Assembly: GCA_002348365.1 (NCBI GenBank)
Contig: DEBC01000005.1
Span: 1,241 to 7,554, forward strand
Direction of reading: 5' to 3'
From: Alphaproteobacteria bacterium UBA2966
GTDB taxonomy: Bacteria; Pseudomonadota; Alphaproteobacteria; UBA2966
Length of the DNA: 6,314 nt
Shown here one piece after another: positions 1 to 6,314 of the stretch; position 1 is the first letter of the stretch; the number at the start of each line of letters is the position of its first letter. The position numbers were made by a program, and so were the translations under genes. The notes below the pieces were generated by a model. The model had not been told where the DNA came from. It did no database searches and saw nothing but the letters and a program-made list of their open reading frames with translations.

Positions 1-18
1 GAGCACGGTGCCGAGTTT

Positions 19-1887
19 CTACTTCATGGCAGCGCTTCGGGCTTCGAGTGCGGTGGCTTTTTCAGCGTCGATCCACCATGTATCGAGATAACCGAAGTAC
101 GGATCATACTTGGCGGTGATGGCAGGCCGGCCGAACTTGTCCCAGTAAGCGACATTGTTTGCCTCGTTGAACCAGGCTGGCAGGACGTACCGATTCCATA
201 ATAAAACGCGATCCAGTGCGCGCGCCGCTGTCTCGAGATCCGCGCGACTCGGCGCATTGCCGATCTTCTCGATCAAAGCATCCACGGCCGGGTCCTCCAC
301 GCCGCCATAGTTGACGGTCCCTGGTCGGTTGGCGCTTTCGGAGGCCCAGAAGGCTCGTTCGCTGACGCCGGGTGTCGCAACCGTCCCAAACGCGGCCATG
401 GTCATGTCGAAATCGAATTCCTGCAGCCGGTTGGTGTACTGCGCTGTATCGATAATGCGGATAGAGGCGTCGATTCCCAGTCGGTGGAGATTGCGCACGA
501 ACGGCGCGATGAGCCGTTCGGTTATCGGTGAGAACGTCAGATACTCGAGCTCCACCGGCTTGCCACCGGGGCCGGTCAGCTTGCGATCCTTGACCACGTA
601 TCCGGCCTCTTTCAGAAGACGCTGTGCGATCCTCAGATTCCGGCGATTGTTTCCGGAACCGTCCGTCTTTGGTTGCTGGAAGACTTCTGTGAACACTTCG
701 GGCGGCAGGTTGCCGCGAAATGGTTCGAGCAGCGCCAGTTCTTCCGGTGTCGGAAGTGTGCGGGCGGCCATGCTCGTGTTCTGGAACAAACTCTCGGTCC
801 GCGCATAGAGACCATAAAAGATGTTCTTGTTTGTCCATTCGAAGTCGAAGGCGTGATTGAGGGCGGCCCGAACCCGCCAATCCTCGAAGAACGCGCGACG
901 CTGGTTGAGGACGAAATACTGACGGCTCGCCGGGGATTCGTCGGGGAGCGCTTCTTTGATCACCAGCCCCGACTCGCGGGCGGGGAAATTGTAAGCCGTC
1001 GCCCACATCTTCGAGGTGTACTCTTCCCTGAAGTCGTACTCGCCGGCTTTGAAGGCTTCCATGGCCACGTTGCGGTCGCGATAGAAGTCGAATCGGATCG
1101 TGTCGAAGTTGTAGCGGCCCCGATTCACCGGCAAGTCTTTTGCCCAGTAGTCGGTCACCCGCTGGTAGACGATAGACCTGCCCTGATCCACGTTGGTGAT
1201 GCGATAGGGCCCGCTGCCCAGCGGCGGCTCCAGAGTGGTCTGTTCGAAGTCGCGCGTCGCGTAGTACGCCTTGGAAAAGATCGGGAGTCCGGCAACTGTC
1301 AGCGGCAGATCACGTTTCGCGGCATTCTCGCTGAATGTGAAACGCACACTGTACGGCGACTCCGCGATCGCCGACTCGACGTCGCGCAGGATGATCCGAT
1401 ACGTGGGATCGCCCTTCGTCTTCAAGACATCGAACGAGAACACGACGTCTTCCGCCGTCAGAGGCGAACCATCATTGAACCTGGCCTCGGGGCGCAGCGT
1501 GAATGCCACCCACGAGCGGTCGTCCGCGACGTCAACGGTCTCCGCGACCAATCCGTACATGGCATCAGGCTCATCCGAGCCGCGGATCATGAGCGCATCG
1601 TACGGCAGCCCGGCCAGGGCGACGGCGGCGTCACCTCGAAGGCGCGTTCCCTTTAGAACGAACGGATTGAGATTGTCGAAGGTGCCGATGGAATGGAGTC
1701 GAAACTCACCGCCCTTTGGGGCGTTTGGATTGACGTAGTCGAAATGTGGAAAATCAGACGGGTACTTGAGATCACCAAACGCGGACATGCCATGCCTTGG
1801 TTCCGCGACGGCCATGGTTGCGGCGAGGGCGATGCCGACGGCGGCAATTGCGCCGCCTATCCTCGGTGTCAGATGCAATGTGGTCAC
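19..1887 (-). CDS. YejA-like periplasmic peptide-binding protein (SBP family 5), downstream copy
   Basis: A 622-residue extracellular solute-binding protein of family 5, closest in type to YejA, the periplasmic receptor of YejABEF-type ABC importers of short peptides and peptide-like compounds. Residues 1-28 form a Sec signal peptide: a hydrophobic stretch at about 11-27 and a probable cut after AVA28. The mature part has the family core around W126 (WVAFTLRPEARFNDG, then TAEDVVFSF), GSGPYRI at 224-230, FDFEWTNKN at 347-355 and GNNRRNL at 412-418, all typical of the YejA branch. The length matches the family. The GTG at 1887 is chosen because it supplies the whole signal peptide; the next ATG (M24) would destroy it. 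No clear Shine-Dalgarno sequence precedes it, so the TTG at codon 4 remains possible. It lies 40 bp after its paralogue on the same strand and is probably cotranscribed. The ligand is unknown; a peptide or muropeptide is inferred from the family. Confidence 0.9.
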   Translation of the reverse strand: MTTLHLTPRIGGAIAAVGIALAATMAVAEPRHGMSAFGDLKYPSDFPHFDYVNPNAPKGGEFRLHSIGTFDNLNPFVLKGTRLRGDAAVALAGLPYDALMIRGSDEPDAMYGLVAETVDVADDRSWVAFTLRPEARFNDGSPLTAEDVVFSFDVLKTKGDPTYRIILRDVESAIAESPYSVRFTFSENAAKRDLPLTVAGLPIFSKAYYATRDFEQTTLEPPLGSGPYRITNVDQGRSIVYQRVTDYWAKDLPVNRGRYNFDTIRFDFYRDRNVAMEAFKAGEYDFREEYTSKMWATAYNFPARESGLVIKEALPDESPASRQYFVLNQRRAFFEDWRVRAALNHAFDFEWTNKNIFYGLYARTESLFQNTSMAARTLPTPEELALLEPFRGNLPPEVFTEVFQQPKTDGSGNNRRNLRIAQRLLKEAGYVVKDRKLTGPGGKPVELEYLTFSPITERLIAPFVRNLHRLGIDASIRIIDTAQYTNRLQEFDFDMTMAAFGTVATPGVSERAFWASESANRPGTVNYGGVEDPAVDALIEKIGNAPSRADLETAARALDRVLLWNRYVLPAWFNEANNVAYWDKFGRPAITAKYDPYFGYLDTWWIDAEKATALEARSAAMK

Positions 1888-1927
1888 GCGCAGATGATAG
1901 CAGAGGCCAGATTGGTCAGGGACCGGG

Positions 1928-3769
1928 TCATTTTGTTCGTCTAGAGGTCTTCTGCTTCAGGGCGGCATCTTTCGCCGGATCAACCCACCAGGTGAAGATT
2001 CCCAGGCTGTACTTGGGCGGCACCGTCGGCCGCGAGAACCGGTTCCAATAAGCCACATTGAACTCAGGCGAGTGCCAGTTCGAGATCACGTAGTGATTCC
2101 ACAGCAAGACCCGGTCCATGGCGCGCGTCGCGGTAACGAGGGAGGCCCGATCCGGCGCCGAGATGATCTTCTCGATCAACGCGTCGATAACCGTGTTCTT
2201 GATTCCCGTGACGTTCCGGCTGCCCGGAATGTCGGCGCTCTCCGAACTCCAGAATTCGCGTTGCTCGTTGCCAGGGGACAGGACAGGCGTGAAGACGTTG
2301 ACCGTCAAGTCGAAGTCAAACTCGTTTAGGCGATTCTGATACTGGGCGCTGTCCACCAGTCGTACCCGGACCTCGACTCCCAGCTTTTCGAGGTTCTTCT
2401 TGAAAGGCAGGACGATGCGCTCGAATGCCGGACTGACGAGCATGATCTCGAATGCCATGACCTGGCCCGACGCCTCATTGGTCAGTTTGCCGTCACGTAC
2501 ACGCCAGCCAGCCTTTCGCAACAGACGCTGGGCCGTTCTCAGGTTGGATCGGATGTTGCCGGTACCTTCAGTTTGCGGTGGTTTGAATTCCTGGGTGAAA
2601 ACTTCTTCAGGAATCTGTCCCCGAAAGGGCTCCAGATATTGAAGTTCCTCGGCACTGGGCAGGCCGGACGACGCCAGTTCCGTGTTCGGAAAATAACTGG
2701 TGGTACGGCTGTAATGACCGTGAAACAGGTTTTTGTTGGTCCACTCGAAGTCGAACGCGTACGAGAGGGCCAGGCGCACGCGGCTGTCGACAAAGAGTTC
2801 TCTGCGCAGGTTGAACACGAACGCCTGATGCGGGCTTGGCACGGAGTTGAGGATGTCCTCCTTGATGATCAGCCCGTCGCGTACCGCGGGAATGTCGTAT
2901 CCAGTGGCCCAGATTCCGGCACGGTTCTCCCGCCAGAAGTCGAACTCGTTTGACTTGAAAGCCTCACGTGCGACAGTCCGGTCGCGGTAGTAATCCCAGC
3001 GAATACGGCCGAAATTGTATTGCCCGCGATTCACGGGGAGATCCTCGCCCCAATAATCCTCGATGCGCTCGTAGGTGATGGAGCGTCCCGGATCGACCTC
3101 GACAACCCGGTATGGCCCGCTGCCCATGATAGGTTCGAGAGTCGTCTTCTCGAAATCCCGGTTTTCGAAGTACGCCTTCTGTAGGACCGGCAACTGGCCG
3201 ACGATATTGGGGAGTTCGTGGTTGAGCCCGCCCGAGAACGTAAACTTGACGGTTCCGGGTCCCATCCGCTCTGCCCGCGCAACGCTCTTGTAATAGGTCC
3301 GATAGGTTGGATGGCCGACTGATTTAAGGATATCGAAAGAGAAAATCACGTCATCGACAGTGACCGGTGATCCGTCGTGCCATCGGGCTTCCGGCCGGAG
3401 TTTGAAGGCCACCCATGACTTGTCGTGGGGTACTTCGACGCTCTCCGCGAGCAATCCGTAGCTGGACGAGGCCTCATCCGACGATGACGTCAGCAGCGTT
3501 TCGAACAGCAGACCGACGCCAGCCGCAGTGTCACCCTTCAGGATAAAAGGATGGAGGCTGTCGAAGGATCCAGTGGCGGACAACCGCAGATCGCCTCCCT
3601 TTGGCGCATCTGGATTGACGTATTCGAAATGCGTGAAGTCGGGTGGATACTTCAATTCACCGTGAATGGAGGAGCCATGCGAGACAGTAGTCTGCGCTCC
3701 GACCGTGCTCGCCAGAGCAAGCAGGCCCACTACCCACATCGAAATTGAAATCAGGTGCGGCATCGTCAT
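1928..3769 (-). CDS. YejA-like periplasmic peptide-binding protein (SBP family 5), upstream copy
   Basis: A 613-residue paralogue of the adjacent downstream gene, also a family 5 solute-binding protein of the YejA type. Residues 1-25 are a signal peptide (hydrophobic MWVVGLLALASTV at 11-23, likely cut after VGA25). The family core is at about W119-F145 (WVAFKLRPEARWHDG, VDDVIFSF), with GSGPYRV at 216-222, FDFEWTNKN at 339-347 and TWWVD near the C-terminus. Over a 63-residue block starting at GSGPYR it matches the other copy at 43 positions by my count. The frame is open up to 3847, but a start there would overlap hisN by 77 bp and bury the signal peptide, so I place the start at the ATG at 3769-3767. 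The ATG two codons further in (3763-3761) is an equally possible start. The hisN stop lies one base upstream, suggesting coupled translation. The substrate is probably a peptide or muropeptide (inference). Confidence 0.9.
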   Translation of the reverse strand: MTMPHLISISMWVVGLLALASTVGAQTTVSHGSSIHGELKYPPDFTHFEYVNPDAPKGGDLRLSATGSFDSLHPFILKGDTAAGVGLLFETLLTSSSDEASSSYGLLAESVEVPHDKSWVAFKLRPEARWHDGSPVTVDDVIFSFDILKSVGHPTYRTYYKSVARAERMGPGTVKFTFSGGLNHELPNIVGQLPVLQKAYFENRDFEKTTLEPIMGSGPYRVVEVDPGRSITYERIEDYWGEDLPVNRGQYNFGRIRWDYYRDRTVAREAFKSNEFDFWRENRAGIWATGYDIPAVRDGLIIKEDILNSVPSPHQAFVFNLRRELFVDSRVRLALSYAFDFEWTNKNLFHGHYSRTTSYFPNTELASSGLPSAEELQYLEPFRGQIPEEVFTQEFKPPQTEGTGNIRSNLRTAQRLLRKAGWRVRDGKLTNEASGQVMAFEIMLVSPAFERIVLPFKKNLEKLGVEVRVRLVDSAQYQNRLNEFDFDLTVNVFTPVLSPGNEQREFWSSESADIPGSRNVTGIKNTVIDALIEKIISAPDRASLVTATRAMDRVLLWNHYVISNWHSPEFNVAYWNRFSRPTVPPKYSLGIFTWWVDPAKDAALKQKTSRRTK

Positions 3770-3776
3770 CTCATCC
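3770..3776 (-). promoter_or_regulatory. Ribosome-binding site at the hisN/yejA-like junction
   Basis: The minus strand reads GGATGAG immediately before the ATG at 3769, and the TGA in it is the hisN stop codon. This purine-rich stretch sits close to the ATG at 3769 and six bases from the ATG at 3763, so its spacing slightly favours the second ATG. Either way the ribosome-binding site lies inside the end of hisN, which fits stop-restart coupling. Confidence 0.5.
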
Positions 3777-4550
3777 GGCCAGTCGCGAGATCGCGGCCCG
3801 GTGCAGGTCTGCATCACCAGAAGCAATGACCCGCGTATCGGTGCCAAGTGTTACAGGATTGCCTTCCCAATTCGTCATCGTTCCGCCCGCACTTTCAACG
3901 ATGGGGACCAGTGCACAGTAATCATAGTCGTTCACCCCGCATTCGATGGCCACATCCGCGAATCCCGCGGCGACGAGGCCGAAGGCGTAGCAATCGGCGC
4001 CATAGCGGACGAGTTCGACGGACCCGCGTAAGCGGTCCAATGCGTCGAGGTCATCGCCCTCATAGGCATCAGGGGAAGTGGTAAACAGCACGGCATTCGT
4101 CAAGTCGACCCCCTTTCGGGTGGTCACGGTCGCATCGCTCAATTGACAGGCGTGGCCGAGGCCGCCGGCCCAGCGTTCACCGCTGACTGCCTGATCGATA
4201 ATGCCGAAGACGGGACGCCCGTTGCGGGCCAGACCGATCAGTGTCCCGAAGACGGGAATCCCCGCGATAAACGCCTTGGTGCCGTCGATGGGGTCGAGAT
4301 ACCAGACATACTCCGCGTCGCCCCGAACAGTTCCGAATTCCTCGCCAAAGATTCCGTGGGCCGGTTCGTGTTGCTCGAGGATCTCTCGCATGGCCTGTTC
4401 AGCTGCACGATCGGCCTCGGTGACAGGTGTTGCATCCGGTTTGGTGACGATGTCATAAGCCCGCCGGAAATAGCCGCGAACGGCTTCACCGGCGGCGTCC
4501 GCCATCTTGTGCGCCAAGGCGACATATGCGTCTGGACAGCGATCGGACAC
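3771..4550 (-). CDS. hisN: Histidinol-phosphatase, inositol monophosphatase family (HisN)
   Basis: A 259-residue Mg2+-dependent phosphatase of the inositol monophosphatase superfamily, most like HisN, which removes phosphate from L-histidinol phosphate in the second-last step of cytoplasmic histidine synthesis. Visible motifs: TPVTEADR at 41-48, GEE at 69-71 (metal-binding glutamate), DPIDGT at 86-91 (metal-binding D86 and D89), and NDYDYCALVPIVESAGG at 207-223 with the third catalytic aspartate at D210. The DYxALVPIVExAGG form and the following WEGNPV resemble HisN more than SuhB or CysQ, but the superfamily is promiscuous, so the substrate is less certain than the fold. The start is the GTG at 4550: GGAG lies five bases upstream, and an in-frame TGA five codons upstream blocks any longer protein. 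It follows the cytochrome gene by 72 bp and ends one base before a yejA-like gene. The other his genes are not in view. Confidence 0.82.
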   Translation of the reverse strand: MSDRCPDAYVALAHKMADAAGEAVRGYFRRAYDIVTKPDATPVTEADRAAEQAMREILEQHEPAHGIFGEEFGTVRGDAEYVWYLDPIDGTKAFIAGIPVFGTLIGLARNGRPVFGIIDQAVSGERWAGGLGHACQLSDATVTTRKGVDLTNAVLFTTSPDAYEGDDLDALDRLRGSVELVRYGADCYAFGLVAAGFADVAIECGVNDYDYCALVPIVESAGGTMTNWEGNPVTLGTDTRVIASGDADLHRAAISRLAG

Positions 4551-4555
4551 CGCGA

Positions 4556-4559
4556 CTCC
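4556..4559 (-). promoter_or_regulatory. Shine-Dalgarno GGAG of hisN
   Basis: GGAG on the minus strand, five bases upstream of the GTG at 4550. It decides the start of hisN at a non-ATG codon. Confidence 0.6.
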
Positions 4560-4575
4560 GACTCAGAAAACGTCG

Positions 4576-4596
4576 TGGCCGGGGAACCCCGTGCCA
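4576..4596 (-). terminator. GC-rich hairpin between cytochrome c gene and hisN, possible weak terminator or attenuator
   Basis: An inverted repeat with arms TGGC-C-GGGG and CCCC-G-T-GCCA (plus strand) can form a stem of about eight pairs with a one-base bulge and a four-base loop. Read on the minus strand, in the direction of the flanking genes, it lies downstream of the cytochrome stop and is followed after about five bases by only four Ts (GTTTTC). That is poor for an intrinsic terminator, so it may reduce rather than stop read-through into hisN, or protect the 3' end of the cytochrome mRNA. Confidence 0.3.
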
Positions 4597-4602
4597 ACCA
4601 TC

Positions 4603-4614
4603 GAAATTTATTTC
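4603..4614. repeat. Short AT-rich inverted repeat GAAAT-TT-ATTTC (plus strand)
   Basis: Five-base arms around a two-base centre, just downstream of the cytochrome c stop codon. It is an AT-rich island in otherwise GC-rich sequence. It is too short and tight to be a convincing RNA hairpin, and could be chance or part of a hisN promoter region. Confidence 0.25.
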
Positions 4615-4622
4615 AGACTAGC

Positions 4623-5165
4623 CTATTCGCTGGGCAGCGGCTGAGGCGAATCGCTCAGAGTGCGGAGATAGGCGATCACGTTGGCGCGATCCGTCGCCTT
4701 TTTCAGACCTGGGAAGGTCATCTTGTTGCCAGGCATGTACTTCTTCGGGCTGGTCAGGAAAGCGTCCATACTCTCGAAGCTCCAGGCGCCTCCCACCTCT
4801 GACATTTTTGAGGAATAGGAGAATCCGCCCGCTGACGCCATGTCACGGCCCACGATATTCCACAGATTAGGCCCAACCTTGTTTTTCCCGCCCTGCTCAG
4901 GGGTATGGCAGGCCGCACACTTTTTGAAGACCTTCTTGCCTTTGTCGACATCGGCGGCGGCCAGCAACGCTGCAAGCGACGGCCCTTCCTCTTCCACTGC
5001 GGCAGATGCTGCGGCGGTCGCACCTTCCATGGCCGGAACCGGATACGCGACGGTTTCCAGGTCGTTCGGGCTGACGGCCACGTTGCCGATGCCATTGATG
5101 ACGTACAGCACCAGAAGTGTGGCGAGAATTCCGCCGGCTATCTTGTTGAGTTCAAAGGTATCCAT
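4623..5165 (-). CDS. cycM: Membrane-anchored class I cytochrome c, CycM-like (cytochrome c552 type)
   Basis: A 180-residue monohaem cytochrome c held to the periplasmic face of the inner membrane by an uncleaved N-terminal anchor. The parts in order are: transmembrane segment at about 9-26 (IAGGILATLLVLYVINGI); an Ala/Glu-rich flexible linker at about 32-70; and a class I cytochrome fold with haem-binding CAACH at 83-87 (H87 proximal ligand) and M149 in PGNKMTF as the likely distal ligand. GPNLW at 98-102 and the terminal helix VIAYLRTL are typical. CycM of Bradyrhizobium, of similar size and layout, carries electrons from the bc1 complex to an aa3-type oxidase; the same role here is inference. 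The ATG at 5165 has a weak GGA eight bases upstream. The gene is divergent from kdsB, a neighbourhood I recall as frequent in alphaproteobacteria. Confidence 0.87.
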   Translation of the reverse strand: MDTFELNKIAGGILATLLVLYVINGIGNVAVSPNDLETVAYPVPAMEGATAAASAAVEEEGPSLAALLAAADVDKGKKVFKKCAACHTPEQGGKNKVGPNLWNIVGRDMASAGGFSYSSKMSEVGGAWSFESMDAFLTSPKKYMPGNKMTFPGLKKATDRANVIAYLRTLSDSPQPLPSE

Positions 5166-5199
5166 GGGGTAATCCGTACTCGAATCGCTGGGCGGGCGA

Positions 5200-5229
5200 A
5201 GATTACCGACTTCCCGATGGCTGGTGCAA
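5200..5229 (-). promoter_or_regulatory. Candidate sigma70-like promoter for the cytochrome c gene
   Basis: On the minus strand, TTGCAC (5229-5224) and TAATCT (5205-5200) are separated by 18 bases, each matching about half of the consensus. Transcription would start near 5193, giving a leader of roughly 28 bases. It overlaps the candidate promoter for kdsB on the other strand. Alphaproteobacterial promoters are loosely conserved, so this is only a suggestion. Confidence 0.28.
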
Positions 5230-5239
5230 GCCGTATAAG
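5211..5239 (+). promoter_or_regulatory. Candidate sigma70-like promoter for kdsB-pheA
   Basis: TTCCCG (5211-5216) and TATAAG (5234-5239) are spaced by 17 bases. The -10 box matches TATAAT at five of six positions; the -35 box is weak. Transcription would start near 5246, leaving a leader of about 110 bases before kdsB. Confidence 0.35.
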
Positions 5240-5266
5240 TCGAATTCGCGATGTCACCTCCGCGCG

Positions 5267-5281
5267 GCGAACCGCGGTCGC
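5267..5281. repeat. GC-rich dyad around palindrome ACCGCGGT in the kdsB leader
   Basis: The eight-base palindrome ACCGCGGT at 5271-5278 extends, with one bulged A at 5270, into flanking GCG and CGC. It lies downstream of the candidate kdsB start of transcription, so it could form a small leader hairpin or be a protein-binding dyad. It may equally be chance in GC-rich DNA. Confidence 0.2.
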
Positions 5282-5356
5282 GCCGTGGTAAAGCTGCAAA
5301 AACTCACTCAGCACGCGTCAAAACCACCTTCGCCAAGCACATAGCCCAGCAGTCAA

Positions 5357-6094
5357 ATGCCCACCAACCCGATAATCGTGATTCCCGCACGCATGGACTC
5401 ACAGCGCTTGCCCAGTAAGCCATTGGCCGACATCCACGGCGAGCCCATGATCGCCCATGTCTGGCGCCGCGCGGTGGAGAGTGGTGTGGGCCCGGTCCTG
5501 GTTGCCTGCGCTGACGCAGACATTGCGAAGGCAATCTCAGCGATAGGCGGTGAGGCTGTAATGACCCGGCCAGATCACGTATCCGGGTCGGACCGTGTAT
5601 TCGAAGCCGTTCGAGCCGTGGACCCGGATTGCTCCCATGACGCCGTCATCAATCTGCAGGGCGATTTGCCGACGATCGCCGACGAAGTGATCGCCGGGGT
5701 GCTCCGACCGCTCGATGAGCCCGATGTCGATATCGGCACCGTGGCCTGCAAAATTACCGAAGAGTCCGAGCGCGACGATCCCAACGTCGTCAAGGCGGTG
5801 GTCAGCTTCGCACCCCGGGCCACGATGGGCCGAGCGCTTTATTTCACGCGGGCGATGGCGCCTTCCGGCGACGGGCCGCTGCTGCATCACATTGGCGTCT
5901 ACGCCTTTCGCCGTGCCGCATTGCAACAATTTGTGAGTCTACCGCCCGCGCCGCTGGAGGCCCGCGAGAAACTCGAGCAATTGCGGGCGCTCGAGGCGGG
6001 GATGCGTATTGACGTGGCACTCGTTGACACCCTGCCTCTCGGTGTCGATACTCCGGCCGATCTTGAGCGGGCCCGTGCGATCCTCGCGCCGTAG
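5357..6094 (+). CDS. kdsB: 3-deoxy-manno-octulosonate cytidylyltransferase (CMP-KDO synthetase)
   Basis: A 245-residue cytoplasmic enzyme that couples CTP with KDO to give CMP-KDO, the activated sugar for the inner core of lipopolysaccharide. Family motifs in order: IPARMDSQRLPSKPL at 9-23 (nucleotide-binding loop), HVSGSDR at 74-80, NLQGDLP at 99-105 with the metal-binding D103, HHIGVYAFRR at 177-186, EKLEQLRALEAG at 204-215 and GVDTPADLE at 229-237 with the second conserved acidic residue D231. Length is normal for KdsB. The ATG at 5357 is fixed by an in-frame TAG 15 bases upstream at 5342; the next ATG (M13) would remove the first motif. No recognisable Shine-Dalgarno sequence precedes it. 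It is divergent from the cytochrome gene and lies 36 bp before pheA on the same strand, probably as one transcript. Confidence 0.95.
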   Translation: MPTNPIIVIPARMDSQRLPSKPLADIHGEPMIAHVWRRAVESGVGPVLVACADADIAKAISAIGGEAVMTRPDHVSGSDRVFEAVRAVDPDCSHDAVINLQGDLPTIADEVIAGVLRPLDEPDVDIGTVACKITEESERDDPNVVKAVVSFAPRATMGRALYFTRAMAPSGDGPLLHHIGVYAFRRAALQQFVSLPPAPLEAREKLEQLRALEAGMRIDVALVDTLPLGVDTPADLERARAILAP

Positions 6095-6130
6095 TGGCGG
6101 GGAGGCGGGCCCGAGAACGCTTTAAGTGTC

Positions 6131-6314
6131 ATGAACCAACATCTCTTTTCCGGCGGGAACGTAGCCTTTCAAGGGGAGCGCGGTGCGTACTCGGACCTTG
6201 CCTGTCGGCTCAAATTCCCAGACATGGATCCCCATCCCTGCCCGTCGTTCGAGGACGCATTCACCGCCGTAGAGAACGAGGAAGCCACGCTGGCGATGAT
6301 TCCGATCGAGAACT
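6131..6314 (+). CDS. pheA: Prephenate dehydratase, N-terminal part (runs off the window)
   Basis: The first 61 codons of prephenate dehydratase, which converts prephenate to phenylpyruvate in phenylalanine synthesis. Residues 11-26 read VAFQGERGAYSDLACR and residues 37-61 contain CPSFEDAFTAV and AMIPIEN, both highly characteristic of the PDT domain. Because this domain starts about ten residues from the N-terminus, there is no room for a fused chorismate mutase domain ahead of it, unlike enterobacterial PheA; this is the monofunctional type. A C-terminal ACT domain, usual in the family, would lie beyond the window. The ATG at 6131 is the only start codon between the kdsB stop (in the same frame) and the first motif. 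The purine-rich GGAGG at 6101-6105 is 25 bases upstream, too far for a standard ribosome-binding site, and no closer one is evident. Confidence 0.93.
   Translation, partial: MNQHLFSGGNVAFQGERGAYSDLACRLKFPDMDPHPCPSFEDAFTAVENEEATLAMIPIEN

Noticed and set aside
104..1006. A 300-codon minus-strand open frame within the downstream yejA-like gene, in another reading frame.
   Set aside because: Arg-, Pro- and Gly-rich with no motif; it is an out-of-frame shadow of the real coding sequence.
673..1656. A 327-codon open frame on the plus strand, antisense to the downstream yejA-like gene.
   Set aside because: Its translation has no recognisable domain and an Arg/Val/Gly-rich composition typical of frames opposite GC-rich genes. 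The minus-strand frame has clear family motifs and a signal peptide over the same region.
3770..3847. An N-terminal extension of the upstream yejA-like protein to a start at 3847.
   Set aside because: It would overlap hisN by 77 bp and place 26 polar or charged residues ahead of a clear signal peptide, which would prevent normal Sec recognition.
4583..4596. A sigma54-like -24 element (TGGCACG on the minus strand) upstream of hisN.
   Set aside because: The required GC at -12 is absent (CC at the expected spacing), and the match is explained by one arm of the GC hairpin.
4143..4802. A 219-codon plus-strand open frame spanning the hisN/cytochrome boundary.
   Set aside because: It is antisense to parts of two well-supported genes and shows no family motif.
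5351..5356. A TTGACT box on the minus strand just before kdsB, as a distal promoter for the cytochrome gene.
   Set aside because: No acceptable -10 element occurs 16-18 bases downstream of it.

Overview
The window looks like chromosomal DNA of a Gram-negative alphaproteobacterium, possibly Rhodospirillales-like. It is GC-rich, encodes a KDO-activating enzyme (so an LPS-bearing outer membrane), and carries a membrane-anchored CycM-type cytochrome c next to kdsB and a monofunctional prephenate dehydratase gene, a neighbourhood I recall as common in that class. The taxonomic call is inference from gene content, not from a marker gene.

Minus strand, read right to left from 5165 to 19: a CycM-like membrane-anchored cytochrome c (5165-4623); a 72-bp gap holding a GC hairpin; an inositol-monophosphatase-family histidinol-phosphatase, hisN (4550-3771); and two tandem paralogous periplasmic peptide-binding proteins of the YejA type (about 3769-1928 and 1887-19). 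The hisN stop and the first yejA-like start are separated by one base, so these two are probably translationally coupled. The second yejA-like gene follows after 40 bp. The window ends 18 bp past its stop, so any yejBEF permease/ATPase genes would lie off the left edge.

Plus strand: after a 191-bp divergent intergenic region (5166-5356) come kdsB (5357-6094) and, 36 bp later, the first 61 codons of a prephenate dehydratase gene, pheA (6131 to the window end).

Together the genes serve peptide or muropeptide uptake (the two binding proteins), histidine synthesis (hisN), respiratory electron transfer (CycM), LPS inner-core precursor synthesis (KdsB) and phenylalanine synthesis (PheA). Most of this is ordinary housekeeping content. 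I see no mobile element, CRISPR array, RNA gene, toxin-antitoxin pair or obviously new system. The points most worth a second look are the tandem binding-protein duplication and its coupling to hisN; regulatory calls in the intergenic regions are tentative.
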